Source: Numida meleagris
Taxonomy: Eukaryota > Chordata > Aves > Galliformes > Numididae
Assembly (NCBI RefSeq): GCF_002078875.1
Contig: NC_034419.1
Location: forward strand, 19,717,516-19,781,515
DNA length: 64,000 nt
Reading direction: 5' to 3'
In this document: positions 1-10,100 of the stretch, in pieces
How positions within the stretch are numbered: the stretch's first letter is position 1
Layout: each line of letters starts with the position of its first letter
Notes under the pieces: generated by a model
What the model was told of the DNA's origin: nothing
The model's database searches: none
The model's input: only the letters and a program-made list of their open reading frames with translations
Translations under genes and position numbers: made by a program

Positions 1-650
1 CTTTATATGCACTGTCTGAAGCAGGACACGGCCGCACGGGGCCAGCCCTAGGGCAGGCATGCACGCAGCGCGGGGCCGGCCCGGTCCGGCTGTGTCGGGT
101 GAGGCAGGGAGCAGCGCGCCGCCACTTCTTAGGAGACCCCAGGCACGCTTTGAGAGAAGAGGAAAGCTCGGGATCAGGCAAGTGACTCTCCCTGCGGTCA
201 CAACCGCGGCCGTGCCTCACCGCGTCGGGAGAGCCGCGTTCGGGGCACCGCCACGCGCGGAGCAGCTTCCACGGGGCTGCAGCGGGGCCCTTCCCGGACC
301 CGCGTGCACACGGGTGCGTGCACAGCGACCGCCGCGGTACTTCTGCAGCGACCGCAGTCACGGGAGGGGAACGCACAACGGAAGTAGCTCGAGTTCTTTG
401 ACCGCCGCCGCAGGTGTTGCCCGCAGCCCAGCCACGAGCTGGGCACTGGTACGGGCAGGGCTGCGCCAGAGCCCAGCCCGAGGAAACAGCGGCACGGCGT
501 CGGCACCCTCGAGCGGGCCGGGGCCTTCGGTTGAGCCTCAATCCCGCGTGCTCTGCGGGGACGAAGCGGCAGCGTCGGGCCGGGGACCGGCAGCGCGGGG
601 CTGTGCGGGGCCGTGCAAGGCGGCGCGGGACAGGGCGCGGTGCCGCCGCG

Positions 651-669
651 CGGCCGCCAGGTGGCGCCA
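651..669 (+). promoter_or_regulatory. CTCF-like binding motif
   Basis: Reads CGGCCGCCAGGTGGCGCCA, which agrees with the vertebrate CTCF consensus (GGCCACCAGGGGGCGC core) at nearly all high-information positions. It lies in the CpG island beyond the 3' end of TMCC1. Matched by eye only. Confidence 0.5.
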
Positions 670-790
670 GAGACCGAAGGCGGCGCACCCGCACGATCAG
701 AGGCCTCGCGGGCAGGCCGCTCCGCCGCTCCCCGGCCTGCCCCGGCAGCATCCATATCTACGGGCGGGCTGCAATATGGATTTGTGCCTG

Positions 791-808
791 TTTTTTTTTT
801 TTTTTCAG
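791..808 (+). other. T15 tract followed by CAG, acceptor-like
   Basis: Fifteen T then CAG then ATGAACGTAGAT on the plus strand, the shape of a 3' splice site. The frame after it stops within 13 codons. It could equally be an A-tail of an old retroposed fragment on the minus strand. Confidence 0.2.
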
Positions 809-1879
809 ATGAACGTAGATCAGATTAGAACGATTACAATCTTTTAGTTTTAAAATAACTGAAGTGAGAATGGTTCACATCCCCGCTCGAGTCTTGGGCA
901 CCCGGGGCCCAGGTGCTTCAGCGTAAGTCCTGTTATGCCGCCCGCGCCCTGCAGCGCGGAGGGGTCTTCTCGTCCTGGCCGCCACCGCGCCCGTCCCGCG
1001 CGTTGGAGCCGCCTGGCGGTGTGTGATGGCGCGGGGTGACCGCCGGGCGGCGCTGCTGCGCAGATTCCCACAGGGGCGCGTCCCGGCGCGTGGCGCTGCC
1101 CGCGTGAGCCCGGGTTTTCCTGCCACCCCCCACGTGCGCGGGCGTTCTCCCCGCAGGCGCCCACTCGGCTCCGGGTTCTCGCCCTCGGCCCGCCCACCTG
1201 CGCCAGCAGAGCCCCACGCGACGCCACCTAAAGGTCAGCGTCCGTGGGAGTTGTCCGGACCCAGATCTCGCGTTTCTGTGGGGTGTGGCTGGAGAAACAC
1301 GTGGCGATGTGCAGCGCGCTGCTGCTCTGCGCTGCCTGCTCTCCCGTTCTCATCACCGTGGCCGCCGCTGGGCGCGAGCTGCCGTCTGACCCAAAGGAGC
1401 GCACCCTCCAGTCAGAGGTCGCACACTTCTCCACTCCCAGGGCAACACTCGGCGAAGCTCACACCCTTGCTACGTTCCTGTTTGCTCCCCGGGACCTGAG
1501 TGGAGCTGTTAAACTACTTCCCACGGGCTAACAAAGAGCTGAGTGATGGCTCCCAGCCCTCTAAATGACAGGATCGGAACTGTTGACCTGGGGGTAGAAA
1601 ACCACTGCTTTCAACCTTAGTCCTTATGCCCTCCTGTTCATCTGGAGCCACGCGCAATAGGTTCCATAACCAGCCCCTATCAGGTGATCCCCGAAAGAAT
1701 GCAGAAACACTGAACCTCACAGCCAACACCTCCGTCCAATCTTGAGTCAGAAAGTTCCAGAAACAGCAGCTCCAAGCGCTTGCTCCGTCCATGAGCTGCT
1801 GGATTTGCCTTCTAGTTGCAGGGATACTGTGGGGAGAAATAACTGCCATTTCTGCTTTTTCATCTTTTGCTGCTTTTAC

Positions 1880-1880
<1 letters not shown>

Positions 1881-1910
<30 letters not shown>
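1881..1910. repeat. (TG)15 microsatellite
   Basis: Fifteen perfect TG units on the plus strand. Dinucleotide repeats of this length are usually polymorphic. Confidence 0.97.
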
Positions 1911-1913
<3 letters not shown>

Positions 1914-2690
1914 ACAGAACTCTTTCCCCTTAATGTTGTCACCATTCCCTTGGTTTCATCCTCCTGAGGCAGCTCACCAAACCTAATAGGACCGAGTGTT
2001 TTCTCCACATCAGTGAGAGATCTGTCCACTCCCAGCTTGTACAAATACTGAAGAATTGAAAAACAGTATGACAATCGGTAGACAACACTTTTACATTTAC
2101 TGTGGTGGCCCAGCCCACATTGTATAGGCTCTCACCTTTCCTCAGAGGAAGAGGGAATAGGTTCTGGTCAGTGCATATGGTCCTTCCAGATGCTTTTTTC
2201 CTCTTCAAAGCCAAGATGCAGTCAGGGCCTGCTCCATCACAAGCCCCACGTGAAGCACAGCTGTGGCCACAAGTGCACTCCCCTTTGCATGTGCAGGTTA
2301 GTGTTGAGCTCATCCTGCCAACCCATGAAGAAAAGAACCAAACATGTGAGAGCCAGCCCCAGCCCCAGCCCTCTCCCCACTGGCGCAGTCCGGCCTACAG
2401 CCAGGATCCGTACCGGCTCTCTGAAGATAGGCAGCACGTCTTGGGCGAGTCACCTCTTAGCACCCACCTCCAAGCTGAGCCTTGAGCTCTGCAGGCCAGG
2501 AGTGTAAACACAGACCGAGAGGTGCACGGATGGGTCTGGTACTCATGGGAGCCACAGTGCCCCTGCCCAGCGGCTGTCCTGAACCGCCGGCGTCTTGGAG
2601 GATGGAGCATGTGGTGCTGCACAGGATGGCCCATTCATTCTCACCATGGCTGACCACAGGATGAAGCTTGCTAAGAAGCTTTATGGAGAA

Positions 2691-2752
2691 CTTGATCAAA
2701 CTTGAAACTCTTAGGGAAGGGCTTGATCAAACTTGAGCTATTAGGGCTCAAC
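2691..2752. repeat. two-copy 31-bp tandem repeat
   Basis: CTTGATCAAACTTGA occurs at 2691 and again at 2722, and the following bases (ctcttagggaag / ctattagggctc) are also alike. This indicates a 31-bp tandem duplication just past the probable TMCC1 polyadenylation site. Confidence 0.8.
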
Positions 2753-2850
2753 GCACTTTCCACCCTCTCCCCACCTCCTTATTTTTCTCCACTCCCCTCC
2801 CGCAGCCCCATGGAAACGTTCAGATTAGTCCAGTGTTAATAGCTGAGGTC

Positions 2851-2856
2851 TTTATT
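2851..2856 (-). terminator. candidate distal polyadenylation signal AATAAA of TMCC1
   Basis: Minus strand reads ttAAATAAAGACC, the canonical hexamer, preceded by a long A/T run and followed by less AT-rich sequence. Below this point the sequence changes to GC-richer intergenic DNA, which is why I choose it as the major distal site. Cleavage would be around 2825-2840. Confidence 0.55.
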
Positions 2857-4056
2857 TAATTTTTTTTTTTATATACAGTAAAAGTGTCACAGATAAATCT
2901 GCAACAATCAGACAAGACAAATGTAAATCTCTCTCAACAATTAGCAGCTTAAGATCTACAAACTACAGTGTTACGTTCACAAGTGTCATTTCTGTACTCT
3001 TCAATCCGTGCAAGTGAGTTTTCCTGTTTATTTTTTTACACTTTTAAAACACACTTACAGCTAAGTCAATTGCCTACCACTATACCACCTGGCATACACG
3101 ACACAGACACACAGGGTTTTAACTCTTTAGCCACATTCAGAATTCACTTAAGAACTGTCAGAACTACCCAATCTCGGACCCCTTTGTAGCTTGGCTTATT
3201 TTGTTATAATGCTGCCATTTTGTTTAATTTTAAAAAATGCATATTTGTCAAAGCTGAAAGACAGTGCTTTTCTGTCCCAGTGCAACACGTACAGAACTCA
3301 ATAATTAATCTGATCAGACCCTAAAAACTCACAGGACTGGAATAAACCAATGAAATCACTGCTGTGAGCATGCTCAGTATCATTAAACTAAACTAATGAA
3401 GCTGAGAGGAAAAGGAAACTCGTAAAATCAAAACCAGTTATTTTTTGCATCGACGGCTTTTTTTTTTTTTTTACATTGAGAAAACAAATAGGGAAAAACA
3501 GATGAACCTCACTAGAACCCTAGAATTTCTCTGAAGAGCTGCTGCTTTTCCAACTAACACAGTCCATTATATTCTGCCCTTTTCATATGCCAAGTTGATA
3601 TGTGCTAAACATACTCAAATAATTTCAGAATTGTTCCAACTCCAAATATGAAATGTTTAGGGAAACATTCTGCAACTCAGAGACGGTCACTAAAATAGCG
3701 TACATCTGTAAGGAAGGTCCATAAAGTACTCACACATGCACACCCACATCCACAGCGGATACTCTTCTACGCATCATCCAGGAATGCTTCATCAAGAAAG
3801 CAAACACAGCCACTTACAGGGAAAGGGAGCCATAAAGCTAGAATCACATTTCCAATAATAGAATCCTTGTTAATCTATCAGAAATTGTCACAGACCTTCA
3901 AATGGAAAAGGGAGGAAAGCCCCAAAACATTCTGCTAATGCAAAAGGCAAAACACATGGCAGTCCTGTTAGGATAAGGAAAGTGGATGCAGCATCATATG
4001 TGGCATTACTGCAGATGACTTTCTGGAATGGAAAAAAGTGTCGAGAGAGAAAGAGA

Positions 4057-4072
4057 CAGACAGACAGACATT
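4057..4072. repeat. short (GACA)n run
   Basis: About four GACA units in the TMCC1 3' UTR, inside a purine-rich stretch. Confidence 0.7.
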
Positions 4073-4845
4073 GTCTAGAACCATATACACATGGCCTTCG
4101 CCAAACAGTTTTGAGGTGATAAGATTCTGTCAAGCCTACACCTGGCAAATTAGCAAATGGCGTTTACCGAAAGTGACACAGTTGAGACGCTAAATGAAAT
4201 TAGGATATAAAGAAGAGAGACAAATCATTTCCTTCAGATACTACAGATGAGTGGCACTGAGCCTCCAAATCCATTGGCTTCCAATTGCCTCCTGCTTTGA
4301 CCACAGGAAAACCTACCGTGAGCTCTTTTTGAGTGACCAAAACCGAGGAGAACAGAGGCCAGGTACCACAAATAAAGGCAACAACACTTTTCAGTTATGT
4401 ACCAAATTGTTTCTTACTGTGATCCATGCTGTTGTTTCTGACAAAACCTACCTAATGAGAGATGATTATCCGTGTAATCTGTACCAGCCAGATAAGGATG
4501 GTAAACAGAATGCAGTTTCACTTGAGCTAGAAGAACGGCTCAGAGAGGGAACATTTATGCAACCTTTGCTCTGTCTGCAGCTCTGTGAGAAGAATGATTC
4601 TTTTTGGCTTGAGTAAGTTGCAATTGGCAATTTGTGTTTTAAGTACAATAGGAGCGGATTAGTGCATGCGGTGACAAAGGCAGGTGTTCTGCGATCCCTG
4701 GAGGGGGTACCTGAGTTTTCTGTGAGTATGGAAAAAATCAAAGAATCTCTGAAGGATGGGTGAACTGTGGAGGGCTTGCCTCGGCCAGCAATCAGTTAGC
4801 CTAGTTCAGGGGAATCTCTCAAGAGTCCAGAATTTGCATCACGGC

Positions 4846-4846
<1 letters not shown>

Positions 4847-4889
<43 letters not shown>

Positions 4890-4970
4890 TATACATATAT
4901 ACATACACACATATACACATATACAAATATAGTATATATAATGCACATGTTCCATGTATGTATATGTATG
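4847..4970. repeat. AT/AC-rich microsatellite in the TMCC1 3' UTR
   Basis: A pure alternating AT run of about 30 bases, followed by mixed TA, CA and TACA units for another 80 bases. In the transcript it is self-complementary and could fold on itself or be a site of length variation. Confidence 0.9.
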
Positions 4971-5861
4971 ATCTCAACTGGTCTAGGGCACCTGAGCAAC
5001 ATTTAGTTCCTAGAGAGAACATAAACCTGGAAAAACAGCAAGATCTGAGTAAACACCATAAATGGTGCTGAAAGAGAGTCCTGCAGTCTTTTGACATTTC
5101 ATGGAGATGGAAGCTGTATCTTGACACTGTTACGCTAGAAAGGGGCACCAAATTAAAAAAAAAAAACAAGAGCGAATCCAGATTCCTTGGACACACAGCC
5201 TTGCCTGCTAGTACCAACATCCATCAGCAACAGCAGTGTTGCTGGGCCTGGGCAGTTACAGATGAAGCTGACATTTCCTTCAGAGCTTTGAAAAGGTACC
5301 TACAGCAAGTGCTTGCCCTCGCAGACGAAGAAGAGGATGCTGTCTATGGCACACTACACAGATACAGTCTACAAAATCTCTACACAGATGATATTATTAG
5401 AGCCTGACAGGAGGAAAACTTTGGTTTCACTTTTTAGGAGCTTATTTAAAAACTGAATCGGGGATATTTCTGAGGCAATCATTCCTGTAAGCAGACTGTC
5501 AATTCAGCATTTCTTTTCTTGAAAGAATCTGTCTGTTGCCTAGGAAGGTGTAAAAAGAAATTCCCTATTCTTATCCCAAGGCCAGGAATGAGAGATGATG
5601 TTGAAATGAGAAATATAAACATCTTCTCTTTCACATTTGGAAAAAGAAACAAACACCTGCCTGACGAGAACGTGCGGAGAGGATAGACGTTCTTCCTGAT
5701 GCTGCGTCTGTGTGCACAGGAGGACAGATACATGGCATATGAACAGCACTGTGTTCCAGACAGGCTGGCACGAGAAACTACCTTCTGCCCTCCTCAAAAC
5801 TGTTTCAGGACAAGACAGCTTACAATTATTCACGCATTTCTTCATTTAAAAACATCACTTC

Positions 5862-5867
5862 TTTATT
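5862..5867 (-). terminator. candidate internal polyadenylation signal AATAAA
   Basis: Minus strand AATAAA about 955 nt after the stop codon, followed some 50 nt later by a short T/G-rich stretch (tgtcttgtcctg). It would give a mid-length UTR isoform. Confidence 0.35.
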
Positions 5868-5936
5868 TAAAAGGAAAAAAAAAAGTAATGACCCTCCCAA
5901 CCCCTTCAAAAAAAAAAACAAAACCAACAACAACCC

Positions 5937-5963
<27 letters not shown>
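5937..5963. repeat. (AAT)9 microsatellite
   Basis: Nine perfect AAT units on the plus strand (ATT in the TMCC1 transcript), just after an A/C-rich patch. The ATT repeats form overlapping AUUA elements in the 3' UTR. Confidence 0.95.
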
Positions 5964-5967
<4 letters not shown>

Positions 5968-6538
5968 TCCTATTAGAAACAATAAGGAAGCACTGAGAGT
6001 TTGAGTATAACACTCTTCAAGTATGCTGTTTGGATTTTTTTTTGTTTAATCTGTGAATATACATACATTAAAAAAAAACCTTAAAAGTGCGACCAAGGGC
6101 TTTGCTTAAAGATAAGTGTTTCAAGGACTACTTCAGAATACTGTAGCACAACTGTGCAGTTACTGTACATGGCATGAGGCTTCCACTTCATATGCTTAGC
6201 AAAGTTAACCAGCCTTATAGAAAGTCACTGTTAAATCAGGTTAGCACAAATGGCAAACCCAGATGCTGAGTTGGGAAAGAGATCCACGCATTGTTTTGTT
6301 TTCTTGTTAAGAAAAGAAACCACTCAGAACCCATACATTTGGACATGGAATGTGAGCAGACTTCACAGTAAAAGTTTAGTGTTACAGGTTTGCTGTGGTA
6401 CCATCCCTCAAGGCTGTGTGCACTACATTTAGTTTTGCTCATCTTAAGTTAATCACATTTTCCTCTTCCTGACAGGTTTAGTACAGTAGTTCAAGCCACA
6501 GTTTAAATTGCCCATTGGTATGCTCCAAATTTCTGTAT

Positions 6539-6544
6539 TTTATT
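6539..6544 (-). terminator. candidate proximal polyadenylation signal AATAAA
   Basis: Minus strand AATAAA about 280 nt after the stop codon. If used it would remove nearly all of the long UTR. Only the hexamer supports it. Confidence 0.25.
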
Positions 6545-6819
6545 TACTTATTTTGTACACTTTAAAGAATCTTAAGATTTGCATCCAAAGAGAACCATGC
6601 TACATAAAAATTATCCGGGATTCTCGCCAAAAAGAGTTCTTGAATAAAATCTAAAAAATACTATTGCAATGCATCTCGCAGAGAAAAAACGTTATCCTAA
6701 ATGTAAACAAATTCACTCAGACACTTTAAAACTTCAGCGGAGTAGTTGCTGACTAATCTTTGCCACGCTTGCTCACCAAGCGTGCTGGGAGGGGGCGACG
6801 CAGCCGATTCCTCATGGCA

Positions 6820-7134
6820 TCATCTGGGGGGAGACAAGAACCGTTCCAAGTAGCCAGAGATGGCATCCCAGTGCTTCCACAAAAAGGCAATGAAAACCAC
6901 TATGAATAAAGTGCTGAACGTCCTATTGCGAGTTTTCATGAGGGGCACGACACAGTTGGCCACAGTGGAGACGAAGACAAGGAGGACGGCCATAACAGCC
7001 AGGAGGATATTGATGAACTTCCCCAGCAGGTTCCTGGCTGTGGCATTCTCCAGACCCTCCAGCTGCACTACCTGCTGCTGCTGCTGCTGTAGCTCCATCT
7101 TGGAGATGCGGGTCTGGCATGCTTCCAGGGCCTC
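6820..7134 (-). CDS. TMCC1: TMCC1 terminal coding exon: Q6 run, two membrane segments, stop
   Basis: Acceptor ctacag|GAGGCC at 7134; stop TGA at 6822-6820; 104 codons. Begins [15 protein letters not shown], ends the second coiled coil, then a run of six Gln coded by pure CAG (7089-7072), then [15 protein letters not shown]. Two hydrophobic segments follow: [18 protein letters not shown] and [13 protein letters not shown], joined by a short loop with an NRT sequon that would be lumenal if both tails are cytosolic. The tail [18 protein letters not shown] is close to the human tail as recalled. An in-frame ATG just upstream at 7152 lies in the intron and is not the start. Confidence 0.96.
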   Translation of the reverse strand, partial: EALEACQTRISKMELQQQQQQVVQLEGLENATARNLLGKFINILLAVMAVLLVFVSTVANCVVPLMKTRNRTFSTLFIVVFIAFLWKHWDAISGYLERFLSPPR

Positions 7135-10100
7135 CTGTAGACAAGAACACACCGCTTGGTTCCAGCACCCAGCAGGTTGACCCTGCAGCAGCCCAGGGTT
7201 CTCATCTTAGTGACCAGACCAAAGCAGGACCGCCTTTCTCGTGCACCTTCTGCAGGATATAAGTCATGACGCTGATTTCATATCCTGCAGCAGGAGGAGG
7301 TGCTGCTTCATGTGATTGAGGAGTCCTCGTCAACTAAGTGCAGCAGTGTGTCAGACACCGTGTGACCTCACTTCCCTGAGAATGGCTTGAAGGAGTAAGG
7401 TGACAGCTTTGGCAGAAGCCAGGCTTCGTCACAACACTTTGCACGTAAGCTGTCTGCCCTTGCATGTAAAGAGGGCAGAGGCCTTACCATCCTTCCTGTT
7501 TTGTGGATGGATCCATAGGGAGGAGGACACTGAGCCCTCTGCAAGCGTACAGCCTTCACCTGCTTGAAAGGAGGGCTGCCCAGAGGGCTGCTCAGCTCAG
7601 TTTCAGTTTCAAGAGACCCCTGAGGGGATGAAGGCACTCTGTTCTGACAGCACTCCTCCTCCCTCATTTTGTGTGTTCCCAGAACCTCTCTTTTCCAGCA
7701 CTTCCTTCCTCTGGTTTGTGCTCATCTGGCCCCCTTGTTCAACCCTCTATTCAACCTGGCACAAAACTAACTCAACAGCAATGACTAACTGAAAAAGCTC
7801 AGCTGCATCCTGCTTGGTTAGTGAGCTGAACAAGCCCAGGGAAGGCTCCGAGGATGCAGGGCTGGGGCTCCTCCCAGTTGGCAACCAGGAGGAGTAGCTG
7901 CGGGCTGCTGCCAGACCTGGCCAGAGCACCCTCTGCCAACGGGCAGCGAGTGGGTGAGAGACAAGCTCATGTGCCACGAGCCAGGCGTGCCTTGTCTGCA
8001 GAGGCACTCACCTGGCTGGGACTCCTTCAGAGTAGTCTCCCCAGAGGGAGAACCTACAGTTTTCCACTCATGTTATAAATATCTCATCTCAGTTATCTAT
8101 TCTGGGATGCGTGCTAATTCAAAGACAACAAGAATTTAAAACAGAGGACAGATTTGTTTCTGAATAGGCCTTGACAAAGCTCAGATCATTGCCCAGGTCT
8201 TTGCTCTGTGCCTACTTGGACCCTCCCACTGCACAGACTCTGTTTCCTTAGCTTTGGTCCTTAAAACATTGAAGGAACCTTTCTTTTTAAAATATCTCTG
8301 TATTTGGGCAAACCAACAGAAATAACTGTTTCCTGAAAAAATGCAGCAGATATGCAAAGCCAGCTGTATTTTTCCTGAGACATCTTTGGTGGCTGCTCTA
8401 AAGTTTGTGGCACAGAAATGCATCCTAGATGAGTTCATTGGGACACTATTGTAAAAAAAAAAAAAAAAAAAAAAAACAAACTTCAGATCAGTGCCCATTA
8501 GTTTCCAATACCCAAACAAAACCCTGCAAATAGAGCCAGTATGAAAAGTGGATGCAGGCTTCCACTGTGCTATCACTCATTTCAAAACTCTTCTCTGAAC
8601 AAGTGGAGGTCCCCTCAGGATGAATTTGCTCACTGAAAGTGCACAGCCTTTCATTACAAAATAATTATTTGGGAAGATACCTGAGGGTCAGAGACTGAAA
8701 AAAGACCTTACAGAAATCCTTAGTGTAAAGTTTAGCAATAAATCTACAGTGATTTAAAACAAATATTAAGTCAAAGAAGTATTTCACAATCAGTTCCTGA
8801 GGGAGCTGGTGGAAGACTGGACTTGAGTGCTCCCATTTCTGTCACCCACCTGGATGTCCCGGGCTCGCTCATAAGACTGATAGGCAATTTTCTCCTCCAT
8901 GCTGGCCAGCTCCTGTTTCAGATTCAGGATCTCATTCTGATGGAGCTCGGTCAGGTCATTTAGCTGCTCTTCAAGTCTTTCACATCTAGAAATGAGATGA
9001 CATGGTACAGCAGCTTTATTGAGAGGAGGAAGGCAACTGTTAGACCAGTAACAATTGAGTAGTGAATACCACAGACCTGTTATTCAAAAATGACTGTGCC
9101 TACAGAAGACTGCTTTATAAACAACATGAGGCCCTCCCAGTGGGAATTCAAGAAAGCCCTTCTACCAGTTAAGATAGCATTAGTCTTGTTTTAAGCCAGG
9201 GAAAAACAAGCAGAGAGGTGAAATGACAATTGTCAAGCGATGGAAGAAATCAAGTTCAAAATTAGCATATTTATTCTCCAAACTTTTGTTTTAACCAGAA
9301 TAAGTTCCCTTCTAATACTATAAACTCTTAAGCATTTTCCTCTACCCTTGGAAAAGTAATTGGAATAAAAATGTCAATGAAATTATTTGCAACTGATGCC
9401 TTGGAGAACATGATAGCACATTAGTCTTTATACATGAGATTGCATGGAGGTCTGATTTATTGACGTATTTTTAATCCCTTGTGAATGATTCAGCTGAACT
9501 AGCAAAGACCACTGCATTACTTACAAGAAGGGCACATGAATCACTGAACTGCAGGCTTATTTTTCGGTTTGTTATGGTGAGCAGACTGAGAGCAGTCTGG
9601 CAGAAGAGGGCTGCACAAAAAAAGGAGTCATGACATCTCTGAGAAAGCTTTGTTTCTCACTGAAGTTTTAAATGGGCTTCAGCAATAGCTTCACATTATT
9701 TCAGAACTTTCACAATACATTAGGGATACTTTGTATTTGTATGCAGCACTTCACTGTTGGAATTTCAAGCCCTTTACAAGCAACTTATGTTTCAATACCT
9801 TTTAAAAATCAGGCAACTATTTGTCTTGTTTCCAAAAGGTAAACATGAAGAGAGCTTAGCCCAGGGGTGAGGAACAGCCAGTCATTAAACACACCAGCCT
9901 TCTCCTCTGTGCTCCCCGCTGCTTCCTCATTCCTGGTCCGTTATCAGCAATGCTCTGATGGCAAGTAAGGTACAGGTACAACTACTGCGGCAACCGTGTT
10001 CTTCCCACTCTGATTTCCACTGACTATGTGCTCACTGTAACAGCTTGGAAAAAGTTTAAAGTACAGCTGTTATCATCTACTCTTGATACTACTAGCTGAG

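Larger units (their letters stand above)
50..1480. promoter_or_regulatory. CpG island downstream of TMCC1, gene unknown
   Basis: Dense CpG and high GC from near the left edge to about 1.25 kb, fading by 1.5 kb. It contains an ETS-like core (aacggaagtag, near 378) and a CTCF-like site (651-669). Long overlapping frames on both strands here are what GC-rich DNA gives by chance, and none reads like a known protein. It is probably the promoter or first exon of the next gene. By synteny in mammals the gene on this side of TMCC1 is PLXND1 in the same orientation, but no plexin sequence is visible. Confidence 0.55.
1531..2834. other. intergenic stretch between CpG island and TMCC1 3' end
   Basis: No supportable gene. 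It holds a (TG)15 at 1881-1910, a short CAGCCC-type run near 2350 and a two-copy 31-bp repeat at 2691-2752. Confidence 0.6.
2835..6819 (-). other. TMCC1: TMCC1 3' untranslated region (about 4 kb, end inferred)
   Basis: From the stop codon down to the last good polyadenylation signal before the intergenic DNA. AT-rich, with no conserved open frame on the coding strand. It holds a long AT/AC microsatellite (4847-4970), an (AAT)9 (5937-5963) and several T-rich or A-rich runs. At least three minus-strand AATAAA hexamers (6544-6539, 5867-5862, 2856-2851) could give UTRs of about 0.3, 1.0 and 4.0 kb. Long 3' UTRs are usual for this gene in other vertebrates. The exact end is an inference. Confidence 0.6.

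Noticed and set aside
59..847. 262-residue plus-strand open frame in the left CpG island, with overlapping frames on the minus strand
   Set aside because: Arg/Ala/Gly/Pro-rich composition on both strands, as expected in GC-rich DNA with few stops; no domain or recognisable similarity.
1244..1531. 95-residue frame with a signal-peptide-like stretch (MCSALLLCAACSPVLITVAAAG)
   Set aside because: The hydrophobic run arises in Leu/Ala-rich CpG sequence; no downstream protein family or splice structure supports it.
4251..4616. 121-residue plus-strand frame antisense to the TMCC1 3' UTR
   Set aside because: No start context, no recognisable domain, and it lies in untranslated sequence of a known gene.
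5201..5407. 68-residue plus-strand frame with an acidic stretch
   Set aside because: Antisense to the 3' UTR, isolated, and not recognisable.
7135..7152. ATG in frame upstream of the last TMCC1 exon (MCSCLQ)
   Set aside because: Lies within the intron before the ctacag acceptor; the true residues before EALEACQ come from the exon at 8985-8850.
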